From the NCBI GenBank assembly GCA_020002185.1, contig CM034541.1:27364319-27428318 (forward strand): DNA of 64,000 bases, given 5' to 3'. How positions within the stretch are numbered: the stretch's first letter is position 1; the number at the start of each line of letters is the position of its first letter. The notes below the pieces were generated by a model. It was not told the DNA's origin. It ran no database searches and was given only the letters and a program-made list of their open reading frames with translations. This DNA is from Paraescarpia echinospica. Its lineage: Eukaryota; Annelida; Polychaeta; Sabellida; Siboglinidae. A program made the position numbers and the translations under genes. Positions 1 through 10,430 of this stretch are shown piece by piece.

Positions 1-890
1 ACCTGTTGCTTTGTAAACATTTTGGATTTTACGCCATTGCGCTCTTAGCCTTCAATATTAAAAGGCTGCATAAATGTTTGTAATCACTTCCCTTTTTTAC
101 CAGAGATTAAACCATGTCGCAAAAAATACACAAAACACTCCCTCATTTTAATCCGTGGTGACCGATCACGCAAAACAAAAACACAAAGTTCAAAGGTATT
201 AGTTATCCTCTGTGCCAATAAACTGTAACATGACGCGCAGACAGAAATACATGACATTAGTCAAAGAGAGCACAATACCCCCTGCCTCCTACTACGGTTG
301 TAGTCTGCTGCCGACAATCTAATCAAGAACGCTGGCACCACCAATGCCATCGTCTTTGTTCGATTGAACAAATTTGCAAAAATCAGTGATTTCCTAGAAG
401 TGGAAGGATGTCTCGCAACTGGCCACACGCGACTGTGCTCGGCCATGCACGACTGTGATCACCGATGCGTGACTGGTGTGCATGCGCACACCAGGAGAAG
501 TTAACGAGCTAGTACTAAGGCGAAACTGGGTCCGCTTTCACTTGTCACTACAAAGGGTGAGCGGTCAACCGTGAAAAGTCTCGGTCTCCTACGATGTCAT
601 TCTGCTGATGTACTAGTACGTTACAGCCCAGAAAGTAAAAAAGTAGATGACGTAAAAATTAAGATTTGCGGTTTGTTCTGGTCTAGTGATCAGCGTCACA
701 GCAGCTGACCTGTGAGACATGACGGGATCACTCAAGCATCAATCACACCAGAAAGCCAAGATTTTTCCATAAAAACTTATCTTGATCAATTTTCAGTATA
801 TAACAGCCATATATAGATATGACAGCCAGTCTTGCATGTACCTAATCGTTTTTATACAAAAAACTTCATAAGTTCTGTGACAAAATGTGA
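1..890. other. Non-coding sequence, no gene seen
   Basis: AT-rich unique sequence with only short unconvincing reading frames and no recognised domain. A CpG-containing patch lies at about 395-610. Confidence 0.6.
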
Positions 891-894
891 TCAC

Positions 895-1690
895 TGTGAA
901 TAGTAGATATTTATAAACATACCATAATAAACATACCATAATAAACATACCATAATAAACATACCATAATAAACATACCATAATAAACATACCATAATAA
1001 ACATACCATAATAAACATACCATAATACACATACCATAATAAACATACCATAATAAACATACCATAATAAACATACCATAATAAACATACCATAATAAAC
1101 ATACCATAATAAACATACCATAATAAACATACCATAATAAACATACCATAATAAACATACCATAATAACATACCATAATAAACATACCATAATAAACATA
1201 CCATAATAAACATACCATAATAAACATACCATAATAAACATACCATAATAAACATACCATAATAAACATACCATAATAAACATACCATAATAAACATACC
1301 ATAATAAACATACCATAATAAACATACCATATTAAACATACCATAATAAACATACCATATTAAACATACCATAATAAACATACCATAATAAACATACCAT
1401 AATAAACATACCATAATAAACATACCATAATAAACATACCATAATAAACATACCATAATAAACATACCATAATAAACATACCATAATACACATACCATAA
1501 TAAACATACCATAATAAACATACCATAATAAACATACCATAATAAACATACCATAATAAACATACCATAATAAACATACCATAATAAACATACCATAATA
1601 AACATACCATAATAAACATACCATATTAAACATACCATAATAAACATACCATAATAAACATACCATAATAAACATACCATAATAAACAGC
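895..1690. repeat. 14-bp tandem array (minisatellite), ~55 copies
   Basis: The unit is ATAAACATACCATA. Copies are nearly identical, with a few single-base variants (for example cacataccata, accatatta) and one shortened unit near 1165. All minus-strand ORFs here, rich in MFIMVCLLWYVYYG, are period artefacts. Confidence 0.97.
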
Positions 1691-1699
1691 ATCATACAT

Positions 1700-2020
1700 A
1701 TTCCCCTATATTGTTTTGTAAAAAGTACAAGTGAATTTCTTGGATTGAATATGGAGTTGGATACAATACTTGAAATATATAATCTAACCATGACCTGTTT
1801 AATTTCAATGTTTTGGTGTTGATATCATGTTTGTATTACACAAAGAAGGGAACGTAGTTGTACAGGTGTTAATGATGCGCCCACCAGGGCAATTTGTAAA
1901 TGACTCACACGAGTATTGGAAATTGTCAACAGTTTTTCATGAATGACAGAATGGTGACATTGGAATTATTAATTGGTAATTAAAGGAAGGTTTGCCATTC
2001 ATTTTTATCATGAAATCATG
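1700..2020. other. Non-coding spacer between two arrays
   Basis: Unique AT-rich sequence separating the 14-bp and 50-bp arrays. No gene or recognised element is seen. Confidence 0.5.
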
Positions 2021-3970
2021 TTACCCAGTATAAACTGTATATATTATAACACACTGACTGCCCAAATGTGTTACCCAGTATAAACTGTATATATTATAAC
2101 ACACTGACTGCCCAAATGTGTTACCCAGTATAAACTGTATATATTATAACACACTGACTGTCCAAATGTGTTACCCAGTATAAACTGTATATCTTATAAC
2201 ACACTGACTGCCCAAATGTGTTACCCAGTATAAACTGTATATATTATAACACACTGACTGTCCAAATGTGTTACCCAGTATAAACTGTATATCTTATAAC
2301 ACACTGACTGTCCAAATGTGTTACCCAGTATAAACTGTATATTTTATAACACACTGACTGCCCAAATGTGTTACCCAGTATAAACTGTATATATTATAAC
2401 ACACTGACTGTCCAAATGTTTTACCCAGTATAAACTGTATATCTTATAACACACTGACTGCCCAAATGTGTTACCCAGTATAAACTGTATATATTATAAC
2501 ACACTACTGCCCAAATGTGTTACCCAGTATAAACTGTATATATTATAACACACTGACTGCCCAAATGTGTTACCCAGTATAAACTGTATACATTATAACA
2601 CACTGACTGCCCAAATGTGTTACCCAGTATAAACTGTATATATTATAACACACTGACTGCCCAAATGTGTTACCCAGTATAAACTGTATATATTATAACA
2701 CACTGACTGCCCAAATGTGTTACCCAGTATAAACTGTATATATTATAACACACTGACTGCCCAAATGTGTTACCCAGTATAAACTGTATATATTATAACA
2801 CACTGACTGCCCAAATGTGTTACCCAGTATAAACTGTATATATTATAACACACTGACTGTCCAAATGTGTTACCCAGTATAAACTGTATATCTTATAACA
2901 CACTGACTGCCCAAATGTGTTACCCAGTATAAACTGTATACATTATAACACACTGACTGCCAAAATGTGTTACCCAGTATAAACTGTATATATCATAACA
3001 CACTGACTGCCCAAATGTGTTACCCAGTATAAACTGTATATCTTATAACACACTGACTGCCCAAATGTGTTACCCAGTATAAACTGTATATCTTATAACA
3101 CACTGACTGCCCAAATGTGTTACCTAGTATAAACTGTATATATTATAACACACTGACTGCCCAAATGTGTTACCCCGTATAAACTATATATGTTATAACA
3201 CACTGACTGCGCAAATGTGTTACCCACTATAAACTGTATATGTTATAACACACTGACTGCCCAAATGTGTTACCCAGTATAAACTGTATATATTATAACA
3301 CACTGACTGCCCAAATGTGTTACCCAGTATAAACTGTATATATTATAACACACTGACTGTCCAAATGTGTTACCCAGTATAAACTGTATATCTTATAACA
3401 CACTGACTGCCCAAATGTGTTACCCAGTATAAACTGTATATCTTATAACACACTGACTGCCCAAATGTGTTACCCAGTATAAACTGTATATATTATAACA
3501 CACTGACTGTCCAAATGTGTTACCCAGTATAAACTGTATATCTTATAACACACTGACTGCCCAAATGTGTTACCCAGTATAAACTGTATATATTATAACA
3601 CACTGACTGTCCAAATGTGTTACCCAGTATAAACTGTATATCTTATAACACACTGACTGCCCAAATGTGTTACCCAGTATAAACTGTATACATTATAACA
3701 CACTGACTGCCAAAATGTGTTACCCAGTATAAACTGTATATATTATAACACACTGACTGCCCAAATGTGTTACCCAGTATAAACTGTATATCTTATAACA
3801 CACTGACTGCCCAAATGTGTTACCTAGTATAAACTGTATATATTATAACACACTGACTGCCCAAATGTGTTACCCCGTATAAACTATATATGTTATAACA
3901 CACTGACTGCCCAAATGTGTTACCCCGTATAAACTATATATGTTATAACACACTGACTGCCCAAATGTGT
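2020..3970. repeat. 50-bp tandem array, ~39 copies
   Basis: The unit starts TTACCCAGTATAAACTGTAT and continues ATATTATAACACACTGACTG then CCCAAATGTG. Variants at the base after TGTATAT (a, c or g), at CCC/TCC of the last decamer and at CCAGT/CCCGT recur in blocks, so groups of units have been copied together. One unit near 2502 lacks a base. Confidence 0.97.
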
Positions 3971-4875
3971 TTTAATCTACCAGTTTTCGATTACGTGTTT
4001 CCGAGGGAAAAGAACATGGCAGCCCACTACTTCCGAAGACATAGCCTCAAGTCTGAAGCCATGACATCAGCATGTGAACATCAGACGTTCTGTGCCTGCA
4101 GGGTCATCACATTTCTCGCATTTATCCAAGCTCCCTATTCAGGGATTTGAGTGACAGCTCGGCCATTTTTGTAAATATTGAATTAAAAAGTTGTTTCTGC
4201 TCGGAAACCTACCTGGGCAGTCAGTGCAATACACATAGTTTATATTGTACAACAGGATTTTACCATAAAAATGAACATATAAACTCTATTTCACTAAAAG
4301 ACATGTTGGGCAGTGAAGATGGTTAAAATAGGTCAAGTTGATGCTATCTAACGTAGGAAACAAACGGATGACGCTTTGTACTTTTAACTGATTATTCAAC
4401 TAATAGAACTGCCCTATTGTCATTGTTGACATCACAGGGTCATCTCAGCATCATCACAATGTCATTTTGGTCGAGTCACAGCTAAACCATCGATGTGGTT
4501 ATGATGAATCACTGATGTGGTTATAGGAGTGGTTATTGCTGTGGTTATTATTCCAGGACACAGATACTTGTCTTTTTAGTCTCTCCTCTGTGCCTTCACT
4601 TGGGATCATAAGTACATCTTTCCGTGTGCCGGGTGGAGTGAATCAGTTGGTGATCACTCGGTAATGTATACAGGTCCATGCATAATGAATGATCCCATAT
4701 TTGGAGGTACGCCATATGGCGTGAAATAATGAACAGTCAATGAGTACACCAAATAGATTATGTCATAAATGATGACCAATTTACAACGAGGGTATCCCTT
4801 GGACTTAATATCAACCGTGTCATAATTCCCACATAACAGTGTCAAGTCCTGTGACAATAATAATTGTGTCATGTC
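3971..4875. other. Non-coding sequence, no gene seen
   Basis: Unique sequence after the 50-bp array. Short ORFs at 3917-4150 and 4654-4884 have no recognisable features; the first starts inside the array. Confidence 0.5.
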
Positions 4876-5135
4876 ATTTGACATATTGTCGACTGTGTCT
4901 CATGTTGTATGACACATTATCCACTGTGTCATGTCATATGACACATTGTCCACTGTGTCATGTCATGTGACACATTGTTCAGCGTGTCATGTCCTATGAC
5001 ACATTATCCACTGTGTCATGTCATGTGACACATTGTCCACTGTACCACGTCATATGACACACTGTCCACTGTGTCATGTCCTATGAAGGACTGTCCACTG
5101 TGCCATGTCCTATGACATTAATAATAAACATATTA
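4870..5135. repeat. Degenerate 29-bp repeat with internal palindrome
   Basis: About eight imperfect copies of a unit containing TGTCATATGACACATTGTCC. TGTCATATGACA is a perfect 12-bp palindrome, and variants such as TGTCATGTGACA keep the symmetry. Confidence 0.85.
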
Positions 5136-5495
5136 TAACTAAATGGTGGTTGACAACAACATAACTGGGAGAGCAGAATGTTGCAATACAATAAGATATA
5201 TTCCCTAATACGATTTTACGATACAAATGGTCAGTCTTTGTACTGTTTACTGATTAAATGACCAACATCACTATCTGACTGTCATTTGTGTCATCATAGT
5301 GTCACACATCATGTATTGCTGTCATTGTGGTTGACACAGTTGAACCATAAATGTGGTTATAGAAGCAGTTGTCAACTGTGTCATCACATCCTGTGACACT
5401 GAGTCACCCTGGCTGTGTCAGTGTTATCATACTGTACATGTCAACGTCACGTGTATGGCTTATATGACGTGTATCAAGTCTCTGTGGTGTCAAAG
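5136..5495. other. Non-coding sequence, no gene seen
   Basis: AT-rich and TGTCA-rich sequence with no recognisable gene. It resembles decayed flanks of the palindromic repeat next to it. Confidence 0.4.
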
Positions 5496-5731
5496 TGTAT
5501 AGATTGCGCTATTCCACGGCAGAAGTATTTTAGTGTTGTTAGTTTGCAATAGTATACGTCATAAATAAATCTTTATCAACAACACAATCACTAGATTCAG
5601 CGCTTGTCTTGTGTTCCCAAGAACTAATTAAGACAAACATATCGCCTGCACGACACTGTTCTATAGGTAGCCGCAGATGCCAAGCGTCGGCCGACAAAAT
5701 ACTTCTGCCGTGGAATAGCACAATCTATACA
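5496..5731. mobile_element. Fold-back element with 36-bp inverted repeats
   Basis: The left arm (5496-5532) starts TGTATAGATTGCGCTATTCC and the right arm (5696-5731) is its reverse complement with one mismatch over 36 bp. The 163-bp loop has no recognised coding sequence. It could be a small MITE or one end of a larger element that continues to about 5920. Confidence 0.8.
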
Positions 5732-5734
5732 GGG

Positions 5735-5910
5735 ACCCTTTAAAGTTGCATTTTGAGATCGTCCATCTTCTAAATACCAATGTCCAGTGAATCAACATGC
5801 CTCATACACTATATATATCCCTTTCCTCAATTCCATACACTTTTTTCATATAATATGCAATTTTAACATAAAACATCGCAATGGATGTAAAACTACACCC
5901 AAGTGCCAGC
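5735..5910 (+). repeat. Dispersed repeat, copy A
   Basis: It contains GAGATCGTCCATCTTCTAAA and CAGTGAATCAAC, followed by ACACTATATAT and ATAATATGCAATTTTAA. The reverse complement of 18300-18480 carries the same string of blocks in order, so these are two copies of one old repeat. Confidence 0.8.
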
Positions 5911-7130
5911 CATTTCCTGCTGGGCGGACTTTGTGACAGGCAAAGGCATACTTTATTGAATAACATCAAATGCTAAAGTGACATATATACGGTAGCAAGT
6001 AAGATCAAATAAGTAAATATTGTTCATGTTTTATATATTCTTTAAAAAAACCAGTTTAAAATGGTAGTTTAATTCAAAATGTAGTTTAATTTTTTTGTAG
6101 AACACAGTTGGACAGATTCATGTGTAACCAGATAAAGGATGTTGCAATTGTTATATGTGATTAATCTATAAAATTGTAAATGTTTTTTACACAAAGCATG
6201 GGAAATTAGCATGTATTGTTGTTAAAGTTAATTATCTAATGTGTTAACTAATCAGTATTTAAGTCATAGTTATGACTACTCTATGATATTTAGCAGTTCT
6301 AGCTTGAATGAATTTAATCATCCTGTTTTGTAGAAAACAGAAAGTGTAATTCAAAATTATGTTAAAATATTAACTGAAGCTTCTTGGGCCTATCAAAAAT
6401 TCAAAACTTACAGGAATATATCATATTACCTATAAGGTGAGAATACAATAACAATGGTCTTGAAGAAACCAAAATGGAGTCATTCAACTATTATATAGAA
6501 AATAGTACTGGTGTGGTGCCATCTGGTGACCATGCAATAAAGCAATATTGCACACCCAAACTAGTAGCGTCACCTGGTGAATGACATGTTATTCACGGTA
6601 CATTTCATAATTAGATGCCTGTCTCACACTGTAACCACCGGTCTGGTTTAACAATGTGGTTTTACTATTAATAATAAATGATTACACAACTGGTTATGCA
6701 AGAAATAGTGCATAAGAAATACTGTTGTTTTTCTCACAGAATTTAGCTTCATTTATGTCATCTACAGAGTGAACAGAGACACAGAAAATATTCCCACTAA
6801 CATCAAACTGTCCCGGCCCTAAGAGGTAATTTCTATTAACAATGCCATAGATAAGGGATCAATCTCTCACAACATGCAAAGGTTTTAGCAACAATATAAA
6901 AACATGTACAGATGATGTCTATTGTGACACCTTGTCATTAAATAAACTTTCCCATATAAAATTCAAAAACAACGATTCCAGTTTGGACATAAACTGTGCA
7001 AACAATAAGTTAGAAAACATCATGGAACGGACCAATAATGATGTGAACAATTAGATAAAGACATCACAGGAAAGGAATGACTGGAGGTTCACAGCCAACC
7101 TTATAGGTTAAAGAAGGTGTAACTAATTCT
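5911..7130. other. Non-coding sequence, no gene seen
   Basis: AT-rich sequence without recognisable coding potential or tandem structure. Confidence 0.5.
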
Positions 7131-7139
7131 AGTAATAAT

Positions 7140-7195
7140 AATAAGGTAACTTCTTTTGTGCCTAAATCCTCGGAAACCAAGTTCAGAGGCGCATC
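7140..7195 (+). repeat. Short dispersed repeat, copy 1
   Basis: It contains TTCTTTTGTGCCTAAATCCT followed by CGGAAACCAAG. The reverse complement occurs at 24108-24160 with one substitution in this block. Confidence 0.7.
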
Positions 7196-7775
7196 AACCC
7201 AACAGAGTTAGTCAATCTCAGAATTGATAAGCAACATATGGATCAATACGCCAGGGAACTAAGGTGGATACACAGGTTTATAAGTTTTTAAATGACGGCG
7301 GAATTGCGTAATATTTTCAACTGATCTAACACTAAGAGGGAGCATTTTTCCAAGAGTTGATGCAGCAACAAAAAATGGCATAGTTCCAATATTAGTATTG
7401 ACTCTAGGAACAAAACATAAATCAGAACTAGATGACTGAAGCTAGTTTTCCTTAAAATGTAAGAATCCAGATGATTGTGGCAGGTGGTGTGGATTGGGGA
7501 GAGGGCTGAGTTAGAGCTAGGGACAAGAGATCAGAGACGGTGAAACAGAAAAATAGACAGACCACCATGGAGATAAGGTGAAGGGGGCGTGAGAAAGGAA
7601 GAGGGTGACAAGTGGTGGGAGAAGGGTGCGGACAGGGAACAAAGGAAAGGGATAAGAGCAAGGGCGCGGCCGTCATACACGAAGCACACTAACCCTTATA
7701 GGCAACTATGAAGAATCCGCTTAAAATAAAATATTCTAGGGTGCTTTAAATGCCAACAATGTTGCTCTAGAGAGT
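7196..7775. other. Non-coding sequence with a purine-rich stretch
   Basis: 7440-7670 is G/A-rich on the plus strand. ORFs there look compositional. No gene seen. Confidence 0.5.
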
Positions 7776-7779
7776 GTTA

Positions 7780-8073
7780 CATACAACGATACCTCGCTTT
7801 ACGATCACCTCGGTAGAACAGTCCCAAATTACATCCACATACAATAAGGTACAGGATATCAGTCCCGCTAATAAGGTGACCTTTCTATTAGGGTCACCTC
7901 ACTATTCAGGTCAACTTTGCCCTGTTCCAAAGGTGACTTTATTAATGAGGTTCCACTGCACACGTCAACAGCACTACCTTGCTATTAGGGTCACCTGCTT
8001 TATCTGGTCACACTGGATACGCCAACAGCACTGCTGGTAGACTGAGTGCGAGTTTCCCACCTGCTTTATCTGG
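7780..8073 (+). repeat. Dispersed repeat forming the COG1 3' UTR, copy 1
   Basis: It contains ACAGTCCCAAATTAC, CCCGCTAATAAGGTGACC and CCTCGCTTTACGATCACC. Diverged reverse complements of these blocks occur at 30795-31030. Two internal copies of CACCTGCTTTATCTGGTCAC lie at about 7996 and 8058, and the second abuts the COG1 stop codon. Confidence 0.7.
7938..7943 (-). terminator. Probable COG1 polyadenylation signal AATAAA
   Basis: The minus strand reads AATAAA here, about 130 bp past the COG1 stop codon. It is the first such hexamer downstream that I see and lies inside a dispersed repeat. The cleavage site is not visible. Confidence 0.5.
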
Positions 8074-8205
8074 TCACTTTGCCTTCCCTCCGACGTTGCT
8101 GAACCAAATGGTGCTCATCTGGTCAAGGAATGATGTGCCTTCCTCCGGTGGGGGGACGGCCGGACTATTGAGTGGCGGGCTGAGCAGGCCGGACTGAGAG
8201 CCAAG
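8074..8205 (-). CDS. COG1: COG1 exon 28 (stop codon)
   Basis: It encodes residues 937-979, with [20 protein letters not shown] then [20 protein letters not shown] and KAK, then TGA at 8074-8076. The family ends similarly after a low-complexity linker. The acceptor is TGTTTCCAG. The stop codon sits at the edge of a dispersed repeat. Confidence 0.9.
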   Translation of the reverse strand, partial: LGSQSGLLSPPLNSPAVPPPEEGTSFLDQMSTIWFSNVGGKAK

Positions 8206-10193
8206 CTGGAAACACAAAGATATACAACTAATCATCTGTGGTCCATTGCAATGACAGTACGCGGGAAAACATGCACGAGTAATAAAACTGAACAACAATA
8301 TAAGTGTTTGATTCCAATGGCGGAAACTAAGTCATTGTTTCAATGTGGAGAAGTCGGCAGTAATTGTTTAAGTTCCATTCCAATGTTTGATAGAAGAAAT
8401 AGAGTCTGAACAGTTTGGCCATGTTGGTTTACACACATACATGTATCATACATGAACACATGTATGTATGTATAGTATTGTATGCACACACATACAGCAC
8501 ATGAAGTGTGCGCACACACACACACACACACACATACGCACACACGCACGCGCACACACACGCACACACATACAAACGTGCACACACTCACACACACACG
8601 CGCGCACGCACACACACGCACACACACATTCACAAACACAAAAATATACCCAAGCATGCATACATGATGATTCACCGACTCAGGTCACATGGTAAATATT
8701 ATCATAACATCATTTGGTATCCGGTACTTTCTAGAAGTGAATGCAAAGAACAAGTTCTACGAGTACCATCACATAAACCATATTTTCAAACTTCCTTGCA
8801 TTCTACAAACAACACTCAACTAGATTCACTCTTAGATGACCACGGTAGCCATGTTAACGGTTTGTCAGATTGTGATTGTTATGTGAAAAAAATTGCAAAA
8901 AATCACTCTGCCAACTGCACTCTTGCAGATACGTGTCATTTCACTGCCAATACAAGCACTCAACCAACCAATATCACTGATCTATTGCACTCATTTACAA
9001 TAAAACGTTTCTTTCAAATATCATGATTTTCTAGGTCCTACATTATTGTGAAACAGAACAGGAAGGTTAACAGTGCTCTGGTCCCAACACTGACCTTCAT
9101 CTGTGGCGGCTGGACAATGGGCGGCAGATCAGCTGACCGAGAGTGGACGCTGAGAGGCAGTAGTTGGAAGCGTGTCTTCCCGTTGCTCAGCGGCAGCACG
9201 TTGTGTTGCTCCTGTCGGCCAGCAGGGGGCCGTGAGCTGCGAGTCAGCATTAGGTGTTTGTTGAGTGACGTCAACGCTCCATACATCACCTGGGGGGCAA
9301 TGGAACATTGTTAATCCAAATGCTGACAATATGGATGCCGTTAATCCAGACACCAATAATCCTGATGTTGATAATCCGGACACCAATAATCCAGATATTG
9401 ATAATGCAGACTTCACTAAACCAGATATGTATCATCCAGACACCAATAATCCTAATGTTGATAATCCGGACATCACTAAACTAAATGTTGATCATCCGGA
9501 CACCAATAATCCTGACGTTGATGCGAGCTGTGGCAGGTCGCGTATACTCGTACCTACCTACCTACCTACCTACCTACCTACCTACCTACCTACCTACCTA
9601 CCTACCTACCTACCGAGACTCTAGACAGCAAGAAATAAACATACTTTGAAGCAATTGTTGAAACATTTACAATGTTACAACCTGTCTACAGCAGGTCTTG
9701 TTCTTGAGCCGTGTCACATGACATCAGTGTGTGAATAATGTTCGCTGTAGATGGGTCGAAACATCGCATATGTTTCAACAATTGCTCCAAAGTAAATTTA
9801 TTTCTTACCGTCTAATTGAATCTCGGAGCCATGAACGATATCTATCATACAAGAGACTCTGTTTTAATACAGATAGAACTTGACGAGGAAGACTTAGTAC
9901 TGACGCTGCAGCGCTGAGTCTGAGAGACGAGGTGTTGCTGCATGTACGGCATGAAGACATCAAGGTCAAAAGGGTCAATATGTTTCTCGAGCCTCTCTTC
10001 CAGTCTCTCCATCCACTGCTGGTGCGTGCTGCCCAACTGATGCAAAACACACTTTGTCACTGTCTTGTTCAAACTGTTTGTGATTTCATTGTCACTGCTA
10101 ACCAGTGTTAGACTATCCTAACTAAGAACCAACAAATAAGATCATTTATTTTACCTTTTTTTCGCAGAAATATATAATACATATGTGTGCATG

Positions 10194-10229
<36 letters not shown>

Positions 10230-10390
10230 TGTGTGTGTCTGTGTGGGTGTATGTCTGTGTGTGTGTGTTTATGTGTATGTGTGAGGTGTGGGTGTGTGTG
10301 TCTGTGTGTGTCTGTTTGTCTGTGTGTGTCTGTATGGGTGTATGTCTGTGTGTGTGTGTGTACGTGTGTGTGTGTGTGTGTGAGTGTGTA

Positions 10391-10430
<40 letters not shown>

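Noticed and set aside
793..1791. ORFs up to 262 codons with MFIMVCLLWYVYYG repeats
   Set aside because: Produced by a stop-free 14-bp tandem unit; no start context or domain.
9265..9624. 119-codon plus ORF rich in [10 protein letters not shown]
   Set aside because: Short DNA repeat and CTAC tract in COG1 intron 26; no start support; antisense to the gene.
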